30,776 nucleotides of DNA from positions 2,700,246-2,731,021 of the forward strand of contig KQ481938.1 of NCBI GenBank assembly GCA_001430745.1. Direction: 5' to 3'. Positions 9,942-19,194 of this stretch are shown in pieces; the stretch's first letter is position 1, and every line of letters begins with the position of its first letter. Origin of the DNA: Auxenochlorella pyrenoidosa (taxonomy: Eukaryota > Chlorophyta > Trebouxiophyceae > Chlorellales > Chlorellaceae). Below the pieces are notes generated by a model, which had not been told where the DNA came from, ran no database searches, and saw only the letters and a list, made by a program, of their open reading frames with translations. A program made the translations under genes and the position numbers.

Positions 9942-10930
9942 ATGTCGCAAAGGCTTCAGCGCGGTTCGGGTCTGCTTTGGCTGGGAGTGGCCTGGGTGTG
10001 GACAGACCTCGTCTGCTCGGCACGCCTGATGAATCCCATGGATGTGGAAGACGTCAGCGGCGCGGGTAGCAGCAGCGGCAGAGTCGGCGGCAGCGGGGGC
10101 GGCGGCGATGGCAGTGGGTTTCTCGCAGTGCTGGTGGACAAGCTGAGCATGCGCTTCTTCAAATACGAACGTGGAGAGCTGGTGGTCATCAAGTGAGTGC
10201 TAGGGAGTGCATCCAAGCGTGCTGCTGGGGTGAAGGTGCTTAACCGCAGCGCCTTTTTGCATGCCATGTGCCTGGCATGCGCTGGCCAGTCAGTGTTGGC
10301 TGCCTGCTGCACTGCTGCTGTCTATTCTGCTGGTCGCAGCTGGAAGCACTGCCGCTGAATCTGCCTGCGCAGGTCCCCAGAGGAGCCTCGGCGGCGTCTG
10401 GTGCGGCGGCTGGCGGCTGTGGAGGGCGACTTTGTGTCGGTGGGCGGCGGCAGGATGGAGCGCCTCCCAAAGGGCTCCTGCTGGGTGGAGGCTGACGCGG
10501 GGCTGCGAGCTGCCGGCGGCGACTCGAGAGTGGCCTGGGGGGCTGTGCCACTGGCACTCATAGAGGGCAGGCAAGCATGGTGGTGGGTGTGAGTGTGGCC
10601 TGAGGCCTGCAAAGCCGAGCAGCGCTGCTTTGCGGCAGGCTGGATGGCTGGCTGCTTCCTGCACACACCTGGCTGGAGTGCATGTCGGCACCCGAGGGAC
10701 ACCCAGCCAGCACACAACCTGGTGTCTTCTGCTCACATTCCAACACTGCCAGCCTCGGTGCTTTCCCCCGGCTACTGCCTCCCCGCAGGGTGAGCCACGT
10801 GGTGTGGCCGCCTGCACGCTGGGGTGCCCTGCCGCCACAGCCCTGCCCCTCGGGCACGCATGTGGTGGGCAGGGGCGGCGCTCTGGAGTTCCTGCACCCC
10901 CCCACCAATGGCGACGACTGGTGGTCGTGA
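9942..10930 (+). CDS. Imp2/IMMP2L-like mitochondrial inner-membrane protease, probably catalytically dead
   Basis: Three exons: 9942-10192, 10373-10570 and 10789-10930 (196 aa). Intron 2 uses a GC donor (GGCAG|gcaagc). The fold is the S26 signal peptidase type of Imp2: an N-terminal hydrophobic segment (LLWLGVAWVWTDLVCSAR), FFKYERGELVVIKSPEEPRR, LVRRLAAVEGDFV, then KGSCWVEAD and VSHVVWPPARWGAL, which match human IMMP2L motifs in order (RGDIVSLVSPK, KRVIALEGD, GHIWVEGD, HILWPPERW). Active Imp subunits remove sorting peptides in the intermembrane space using a Ser-Lys dyad. Here the GxSMxP Ser box is absent: the chain reads CSARLMNPMD, with no Ser-Met-x-Pro. The Lys of the KR pair is Arg95. A Gly/Ser-rich insert (about residues 40-60) is also unusual. 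Splice sites and frame are intact, so this looks like a pseudoenzyme rather than a decayed pseudogene. Confidence 0.82.
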
Positions 10931-11363
10931 CGGAACGGCGCATGTGCGCTGCTCTGTGGGTTTGATACACAGCGCCATGCAATTCAATCGCTGACAAATC
11001 ACAGTAATGATGCAAGCAGGGCAACACAACACTGGGGGGCATGCTGGCCATGGTGGGTACAGTTGGACAGGGGGCAGGCGGCAAGCCAGGGCCTGCTGTC
11101 GGAAAACTTGGGCTTGGAAAGAAGTTGGTCAAGCCAAGCCATGTGCAACAACAACTGCTTTCTCCAAAGGCGTGGGTGGTGAACAAAATGAGATCTGGGT
11201 GCGAGTGCAGGCGCGTCTAGAGGACATGGTTGAAAGGGATGTGCTGTGGGTGCTACAGGCATGCATTGGTGGGCATTCGCATTCAGGGCTGTTGATGAAC
11301 TAGGATGTATGATGGCGGGGCTGCTATTGGCTGCCGTGCAAGTGACGCTGTCAGAGGGCCTGG
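10931..11363. other. Convergent intergenic region
   Basis: 433 bp between the stop codons of the Imp2-like (+) and WEE1-like (-) genes; it must hold both 3' UTRs. I find no TGTAA on either strand here, so the poly(A) signals are either variants or inside the coding ends. No gene seen. Confidence 0.45.
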
Positions 11364-14300
11364 TCAGTCGGTGCTGCGCAGCTTCAGGCCCGTCATGCGG
11401 GCGTGCAGCGGCGAGGCTGGTGCCGCCAGGTGCCCCTGCCCTGTGGCCTCGGCTCCTGCTGCTGCCATGCCCGGGGCGGCGGCGCCAAAAGAGATGTCCC
11501 GGATGAGCAGGTGGCTGGGGGTGGCAGAGGCGGAGATGTCGGCTGCTGCCGCCGCCGGCGCGGGGGACAGGCCCCCAGCTGCCGCTGCCAGCGTGAATGC
11601 TCTGGCGGCGGCTTCGGCCAGCGCGGCTGCCGCTTCACGGCCGAGGTTGGAGGCGCTGCGATGCAGCGGGTGCGGCTGCTCGGGCTCGCACTCGGCTGGG
11701 GAGGCGCCCCCCGACTCCATGATGTGCCGGGCCTTGCCCAGCGGCGCCATGCCGTCGATGGAGGAGGCCACCGAGTTGTCGCGGGACAGGGCGGCCATCA
11801 GGGTGCGGCGCGAGCTGTGCTGGCGCTTGCGCAGCCCCCGCTTGCCCACCGGCTGGGGCGCGGTTGGCGCGCCCGGCTGCTGCTGCGGGACCCCCACAGC
11901 CGCGCTGCTGCGCCGCTCCCCCTCTGCACCGCCCGCAGCCCCGTCCTGCTGCTGCCCAAAGGTGTTGGTGAAGCGCTGGGCTGCCAGGGTGGCCAGGGAG
12001 TCGATGCGGGGCGGCGGGCGGCTGCAGGCGGCATCCAGGTGGGAGCCCCACGAGTCGAGGGTGGGGAAGCGGCGCACGCTGAGGCCGCGCGACGGCAGGC
12101 TGGCGCTGTCTGCAGGCGGGGTTGCGACGGCGGGGCAGAGAAGGGAGGCAGGTGGCGGTCAGGAGTGGCAGGGCTCTGGCAGGCTGGCACTGCCAAGGCA
12201 GCACTCTGCGCAGCAAGCGGAGCCGTGATGGGTGCAGAGGCATCAACAGTGGCGGGCAGCAGCGCTGGTCGCGCTGGGCCGCCGAGCCAGCGCTGCGGGG
12301 GGTGGCATGGCGGGGTACGGCAGGCACAGCAGGCGGGCTGCCGCACCGTCGAGGCTGCTGGAGCGTGACAGGGAGGCGGGGGAGCCGGGCGGCAGCTGCA
12401 TGAGGAACTCTGGCGAGGTGTGCAGGTCCCAGGCCAGCGAGGGCGCGGTCTGCAGCCAGGGGGGAGGGCAGAGGGGGTGCCGGGAGGCTGTGGGAGGGCG
12501 CGAGCATGGGCGCCGAGGACGAGGCAGGTTTGCCATGCGCAGCTGGGCGTGCAGCCAGCGTGGGGAGCACTGCATGCATGCCCACTCACCGGCAAGAGAC
12601 GGTTTGGGAGCGGTGCTGCTGCCTGCGGCACGCCACATGGCCCCTGCCACCCGGCTGCCTGCTGAAGCGGCGAGGGAGAGGGCGTGGGCTGCTGCGGCGT
12701 GGGCACCTGCTGTTGGTGCTGCGTGGTGCTGTCCGGTGTGCAGCTCTCCTGGCGGATGCTCTCTGGCGTGCCGGTGCTTGGGGTGCGCCCAGCAGCAAGC
12801 GAGGCCGGGTCTGCGGTCAGGGGGCGTTCAGCAGGCGGCAGGGTCAGGAGGCGGATGTGGTGCAGGCTGGCGCGCCACTGAGACACCCTGGCGGTCGCCG
12901 CCCTCCCTGCCACGCTTGGCCCCCCCATCCTGGCCTGCATCATCGCCTGCTTGACCCGCATGGCCCTTGTCCGACCCAGCAGGGGCCGGCCCCTGGAGCC
13001 ACGGCGCCTGCGCAGTGCAGCCCCCCCCCCGTAACGACCTACCCGCGCTCGCAGGGGACAGCGCGTCGGCAAAGTCCATGTCAGAGGTGGTGCGCCCGGT
13101 GCCGCAGCTGTAGCTGTAGTCGCTCTCAGAGTGGGAGCCTGGAGGCAGGGCAAGCAGGCACAGTGTCAACGGCATGCAAAGGTAAACCAGGCGTCATCGA
13201 CACAGCACAGCATCCTGCTGCTTGCCCTCCTCCTGAGATGGTGACTTGAGGTCCTCCCCAGCAAGGCTTGCATGTGAAGCCTGCCTACAGCCCACCATCT
13301 GGCCTACTCATGCCCTGGAAACGCTCAGGCACACCACAACGTGTACCCCACCCTGCTGCCCAGCCCAGCCCTGCCCTCACAATGGTTGTAAAAGTCCGAG
13401 TCGGGGGAGAGGACGTCGCGCCGGCTCAACCGCCAGCCATCACGGCTGTCCTGTGTGCCACCGCTGCCGTGCGCACCGCTGCCAGTGAGCATGCCGGCGC
13501 TGCCGCTGCTCAGGATAGCCATGGCCGCAGTCTGCGGCGGCAGCTGCAGCGGGGCTGGTCGCCGCAGGTCCAGCGGGGTCGTGCCGCCGCTGCCTGGGGC
13601 GAGCAAGTGCGGCGTGGGGGCGCCCTCGCTGCTGCAGCCGCCACGGCGGGGGGCCGGGGTAAGGCCGGCCAGCGCCGCAGCCGCGCCTGGGGTCAGCGCA
13701 CCCTCTGAGATCAGCGGCGACAGCGCAGGGGCCCAGCGGGCAGGGCCAATGCGGCTGCCGCGCCCCGCGGGTGTGCCCCGCACCTTCATGGCCGTGCCCG
13801 GCGGCCCGCCGCTGCCGCCACCTCCGCTGCGCCGGCTGTTGTGTGAGCGCAGCGGCTGCAGCTGGCCGGGCGTGAAAGCAAAGTCGACGCTGCCATCGCT
13901 GTGGCACTGAGCCGGCGGCACATCAAAGCTGAACTGATCGCCGGAAGTGGCAGTGGCGGCATCTGCTGCCTGCGGCGAGTCTGCCTCTGGCGCAGTCGCC
14001 ATGCTGACGTTGCTGCTGTCGCGCCGGTGGCAGGCTGCCAGCATAAATGGCGAGGACTGCAGGATGAAGTCCTGTGGAGAGAGGTCTGGCTCTATCCGCT
14101 CCCCATGCCACTGCCCATGCTGCTGCTGGTGCATGCTGGCCGCAGCCTGGCGGGCTGCCAGCAGAGCATCTGCCTCCTCGGCCTGCGCTGCTGCTGCTGC
14201 CGCATCGACAGCCTGCTGTGCTGCTGCTGCCACTGCAGACTGCTCTCGAGCCACCGCCTCGACCACCTGCTGTGCACTGGGGCGCAGCCCAGGCTCGGGC

Positions 14301-16679
14301 TGCAGCATGCCACGCAGCAGCTGCACAAAGGCAGCGGGCCGGCCCTGCACCTGCAAGGCCGCCACATCGTCAGCGGCCCAGCCGTCGGAGCGTGGCAGGC
14401 GGCTGCCTGCAGAGTGGAGTGGGCAAGCAGGCAGGTCAATAGAGTGAGGCGGGCACCGATGCCACCACAGAGGCAGCAGGGAGCAAGCGAGCGAGTCAGC
14501 TGCGAAGCAGGTGGTGGGGACATTGTGCCATCAACACTCGGCGCAGGGCAGCCTCACCTGTGGCACACTCGTACAGCGTGGCACCCAGGCTGAAGATGTC
14601 GGCAGCCGGCGAGGGCTCCCCGCCAGCCGCCAGCAGCTCTGGTGCCACGTAGTCGCCGTCGCCCTCCTCCCAGTCCTGCGCACATCCAGGACGCATTGCA
14701 GCCGGATGAAGAACAATCAAAGCATCCCTAGTGGCTGCTCGGGGAAGCTGGCAAACGGCAGAAGGCCCTTGGCGAGTTGCCAATTACTGCCAAGCTTCCC
14801 AAGCTGCAGCCAAGCCTGCCACAGGGTGCACAGGCCACAACGCATTGCCGGGCACGCAGCTCACCATGCTGCCGTTCTGCTCTCGGGCCACTGCCAGCCC
14901 AAAGTCTCCGATGCGGCAGGTGGCCCACCCCGCCACCGCCCCCGGGCTGGCGACGGCGCCGTCCGGCAGGCCAGAGGCGGCGGAGAGGTAGATGTTGTCG
15001 GGCTTGATGTCGAGGTGCAGCACGTTGCTGGCGTGCAGGAAGGCCAGGCCCTGGGGGGCGAGGGGAGGGCAGCGCGACGTGGCAGGTAAGCAGGCCGAGC
15101 TTGCAAGCAAAGACGCGTGGGCGCAGCGATGACAAGCGCGGGCGCCTGGCTCCCTGCAGTGCTCTCCCTGGTCGGGCCCCCTACCTGGGCTGCCTGGCAG
15201 GCGGTGCTCCACAGCTGGTCGTCAGTCATGCACTGCCCCTGCGCGCATGCCTGCACCGGTTTGGGGGAGGGGCTTATCCAATCAGCACGCACGCTTGTGG
15301 AGCCGGAATCCTGGCTTGTGCATACCTGCTGCAGATGGGCAGGTCCACCAGCGTACCAGCAGGCCCTGCCCGACCTGCCTGCCCTCCTCACCTTGCTTGC
15401 CCACTGCGCCAGGCTGCCCCCCTCGCAGAAGTCCATTTGGATGTAGAAGTGGCCGCCCTCCTGCCAGGCGCGGTACTGGTTCTGCACAGCCGGGGTGGTG
15501 GGCGGGGCAGCGGGGTGAGGCGCAGTGCCCACATTGCAGGGGCTGGCAGCTGCAGGTCGTTTGGTGCATGATCATGCCTGGTCGGCGTCAGAAAAGGCAA
15601 CGGATGACGTAAGTGGGCTCAAGGTCCCTCTCAGCATGAAGGTCTGGTTTCTCTGCCAGGGTGGGTGGAGCAGTGGGGCCAGGTCGTTGGGCCCATGCCA
15701 CTCACCACAATGTTGGGGTGGGTGGGCAGAGCCGCCACAGCGCGGATCTCCCGCAGGCAGCGCTCGCGCTGCAGCTTGGAGCGGAAGCGCTGCCGCGAGC
15801 GCTTCACCGCAAACACCTGACCGCTGGTGCGGTGCCTCACGCGGAACACCTGCGAGAGGCCCGGGGCAGATGTGTTGAGTGTCAGGGTGGCAGGCAGGTG
15901 GCGTGGACGGGGCAGGCGGGCACAGAAAAGCAACGTCGTGGTGGCAAGCGAGGCAGGGCCTTGCTCTGCCCAACTCACCTCACTCAGGCTGGTCTTGCCC
16001 ACCAGCTGCCAGGGGCTCTCAAAGTGCTGGTGGTACTGGAAGAGAGCGGGGTCCATGGCCGACTCGGTGCGGTGCATGTCTGACACCACCAGCACCTGCA
16101 TGGTGACGGGCAGCGCGAGCAGGGTCGGTTCTGGTGCAGCCAGGCCAGACAGCAAGGTTGACAGCAGCTGTACAGCTCTGGGCATCACGACAGCTAGAGG
16201 CTGCTGCAGAGAGGAATGATGAGCTGCTGCTGGGAGGCAGGTGTTGGGCGTGTGAGAGCAACGGCATGCGGCAAGGCTTAGCAGCTGTGCAGAGGAGGGG
16301 CCTGCAGTGCCATGGCAGGCATGCCTGCAACTTTGGGATAGCCCTGTCAGTTCGACTGGCAATCTGAGCACGGAAAAGTGGGGCAAATCCCTTGGACGGC
16401 GCCTGGTGCGACTGCCGCAGGGGTCTGAGTCGGCAGGTTGTTGCCCACAGGGCGGGCGGCGGCGGCAGCCTTCTGGCTCACCTTGGCGTCCCGCAGGCTG
16501 TTGCTGCGCACGTAGCTTCTGGCCGCTCGGGACTTGGTCTTCCGTGCGCTGGGAGACGCGGGCAGAGAGCCAGCGGGGCGGCAGGCCTCGCGAGGCTCGC
16601 GGGGAGTGTCCTCCTCCCAGGGCCCCGCCTCTCCGTCGGGAGGCGGCCGCCAATCAGGAATGTTTAGCCGCGGCAGCAT
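11364..16679 (-). CDS. WEE1: WEE1-like protein kinase with long C-terminal tail
   Basis: Twelve exons (minus, high to low): 16679-16482, 16095-15979, 15849-15706, 15481-15392, 15238-15185, 15050-14865, 14675-14558, 14406-13381, 13138-13043, 12810-12590, 12449-12347, 12109-11364; 1032 aa, every junction in phase. WEE1 inhibits CDKs by phosphorylating the Tyr of the ATP loop. Kinase domain about 91-351: Lys121 in FAVKRS, LHLDIKPDNIYL with Asp215, GDFGLA with Asp250, EEGDGDYVAPELL, and ADIFSLGATLYE. HLDxKPDNIY plus EEGD is diagnostic of plant-type WEE1. The Gly loop is degenerate (VGKTSLSEVF). About 20 residues are inserted before DFG. The tail (about 352-1032) is low-complexity and packed with Ser/Thr-Pro sites. 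A start at 16742 would add 21 residues. The exon 11 donor (12347) is the least certain site. Confidence 0.85.
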
Positions 16680-16945
16680 TGCCGTGCCGGCCGAAGAGTG
16701 GGACTTCACGGAGGCCGCGGGCCGAGTCTGTCTCAGAAGCAAAACGGCTCAACAACGGATGTGCGTGAGATTCTGACAGAGATACACTTGCTGAACGTTT
16801 CTTGGGGTTTCCGAGAGGGTTGATCGCTCAGGACCGACAGCAGGTGACAGCAGGCGCCAGCCAGGGGTGTCCCGGCTGATGTAACCACACCATCCAGGGC
16901 TCCCCAGGCTGATCGCAGTGCGCAACGATCGCTCGGGATGCGGAA
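16680..16945. promoter_or_regulatory. Divergent promoter region WEE1/LRR gene
   Basis: 266 bp separate the WEE1-like and LRR start codons. Two AACGG pentamers (16743-16747 and 16754-16758) lie just upstream of the longer possible WEE1 start. AACGG is the core of the plant MSA element bound by three-repeat MYBs that drive G2/M genes. The flanks do not match the full MSA consensus, so this is a suggestion only. Confidence 0.35.
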
Positions 16946-19042
16946 ATGGAGCCCCAGGCGGCCGTGGGGGACCTGCCAGGCAGCGCCAGCCCACTTGCCC
17001 AGCTAGCGGCGGCCCTGGGCCCCAATTTAAACGACAGCGAGGAGCAGGCCCTCTGGGGCCGCCCAGAAGCTCCGCATGGCGCCGGAGAGGCGCTGCAGAA
17101 TGAGCCAGAGGCGTTGGAGGCGGCAGGCAGCGGCGGCACCGTCGCCGACGTTTTTCCCATTTCGCAAGCGGCGCGCATGTTTGCTGATGCCTGCGAGGGG
17201 CTGCACGTCCAGGCGCACCTGCAGCTGCTGCAAAGCTTGAACGAGCTTGCAAACGAGGCCTACGCGCCTGCCATGCGCGGCACGTGCTTGGGCAAAGGTG
17301 CGACTTGGGTAGATGCGGCGCATGGGACGCCAGCAAGGAGGACACATGCCAGGATTTTTCGTTGTGAGGTCGCATTGTGCTGTCCCTGACGTGCGCGCTG
17401 CTGTGCTCGTGGGCTTGCACCTACCGCAAACCCAGGCGTGCTCCACCCACCCTGCCTGCATGCCCGCAGGTGGCGCGGTGGTGCGCATGCCGCACGACGC
17501 GCTGCCCGAGCACCTGCAGGCCCTGGTCGCCCTGCTGTCGGGGCGGTGCGGGGCCCCGCCCCCGCCCGGCCAGCGCAGCGGCGTCAATGCGGGGCTGGAG
17601 GATGCCCCGCGTGAGGGCGACCCGAAGTTCTTCCTGCGCTGCCTGCACCTGGACTTGTCGGGCCAGGCCGTGCCCACAGCGCTGCTGGGGGAGCTGCTGG
17701 CCTCCGGGCCCGTGCGCGAGGAGGGCAAGAGCCTTACCACGCTGCGTGGGCTGGAGCTACGGGGCTGCCAGCTAGCAGCAGGTGCGGCCGGGGTGGCGAG
17801 CAGGCCGGGTGCTTGAGCATGTCTGCGCATATTTACACAGTTTTCGTCAGGGGCCCGAACGGCAGGGGCAGCCAGAGCACCAGACTCGCTTTGCGAGCGC
17901 TGGAGTCGTCACTGCCCTGCCACTGCAGCTCCGTGGCATCCATGGCCCTCCGTGTCGCCGACGCGCACCCCGCTCCTCCTGCCCCGCTCCACCCGGCCCT
18001 CCCCTCTGCACTGCCCAGCAGACGTGGTGCACCAGGTGCTGCTGGACTGGAAGGCCTGGGCGGTGCTGGAGCGCCTGCACCAGCTGGTGCTCTGCGACAA
18101 CCCGCAGCTGGGCCGCGCTGCGCCAGCACCGCCGCGCCAGCAGGGCGGGGCTGCAGGCGCCGACCTGCAGCAGCCGCAGCAGCCGCTGGCAGCAACAGCA
18201 GCAGAGCAGGCGGCACCTGACGGGTTTCTCGGGGCCGCCAAGCTGCGCATGCTGGCAAGCCGGCTGTTCAGCAGGGGCCAGCTGCGTCTGCTGGATCTGC
18301 GGAGAACAGGTGCTGCCGGTTGGCGGAGCTGCCCGTGTTGCCTGCGGCCTGCAGTGGGCGCGTGCCTGAAGTAACTTTGAGCTAGCCTGATGTATTGACT
18401 CTTCCTAATGTGCCAAGCAAGGCTTTGGCAAGCACTCTAACTTGCCGCTGGACGGCCTGGCGCACCCAGAAGCACGCGTGCATGCCCTCTATCCCGGCCT
18501 GTATGCATGCAGGGTTTGAGGACGCAGCCGTGGGCTTCCTCATGCGCTACCTGGCCACCTACCCCCTCCACAAGCTGACGCCCAAGGAGGCCGAGAGCCC
18601 GCAAGCGCCGCTGTCCGACGGCTGCCGGCTCAGCCTGGAGTGCCTCAAGCTGGGGCCGCCAGCCGGACGCCCAAGCTTCAGCGAACAGACAGGTGCGCGG
18701 TGCAGCCTGCAGGCTGCCGATGGGGCACCCCGCTCGCGATGCCTTGCCGCCATGCCGGAGATGCCGCACACTGACTGACCGACTGCCCCTCCGCTCAATC
18801 GCCCGCTTCCTGACCTCTGGCCCCTGCCCCCGTCCAACCTGCGCGCTCCTGCAGTCGCGCAGATCGCGCAGGTGCTGCTGGCAGCACCCCGGCTGCAGGC
18901 TGTGGAGGTGTTGGGCCTGGCGCCGGAGTCGGCAGAGGCGCTGCTGCCGGTGTGGGAGCGGGCGCAGCGGGCGCGGGGGCGGCAGGGCTATGCGGCGCCC
19001 ACCGCTGATGGTGGCTTGCGGCTGACCGTGTGCGACGAGTGA
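16946..19042 (+). CDS. Leucine-rich-repeat-like protein
   Basis: Five exons, all joined in phase 1: 16946-17297, 17470-17781, 18022-18309, 18513-18692, 18855-19042 (439 aa). Exon 1 is an acidic, Ala-rich helical region. From about residue 170, irregular leucine-rich strands appear: FFLRCLHLDLSGQAV, LTTLRGLELRGCQL, LERLHQLVLCDNPQL, LRLLDLRRTGFED, CLKLG, and LQAVEVLGL. Each has the LxxLxL pattern of the RNI/LRR class but is separated by 25-50 variable residues. The constant phase 1 at every junction fits repeat growth by exon duplication, as is common in LRR genes. The C-terminus is WERAQRARGRQGY...LTVCDE. No signal peptide or membrane segment. I cannot assign a named family; binding or scaffolding is the usual LRR role. 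The TGA at 19040 lies in a sequence (GA|gtgagc) that could also be a donor; see rejected items. Confidence 0.72.
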
Positions 19043-19174
19043 GCCGAGGGCTGGGCCGTGGGCATCCTGTAGGGCCGCTTCGTGCTTTCCTTGCTTGCCG
19101 TGCCGCCCTGGACTCTCCTCTCCACGTGCTGGCTCCGCCGCTGCAGGTCTGCACAGCCTGCATGTGTACAGCCT

Positions 19175-19179
19175 TGTAA
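19175..19179 (+). terminator. UGUAA poly(A) signal of LRR gene
   Basis: TGTAA 133 bp after the LRR stop codon and only 16 bp before the ATG chosen for the next gene. If used, it means the two transcripts almost abut, or that the true start of the next gene is different. Confidence 0.4.
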
Positions 19180-19194
19180 CGCTGGCAAACGTGC

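Noticed and set aside
11305..12368. Two long plus-strand ORFs (307 and 321 codons) opposite the WEE1 tail
   Set aside because: Shadows of the minus-strand exons; Arg/Gly/Ala composition and no splice-linked continuation.
11798..13153. 451-codon continuous minus-strand ORF as one WEE1 exon
   Set aside because: It skips strong GT donors and in-phase acceptors at 13043, 12810 and 12590. The spliced path gives a consistent phase through to the final exon.
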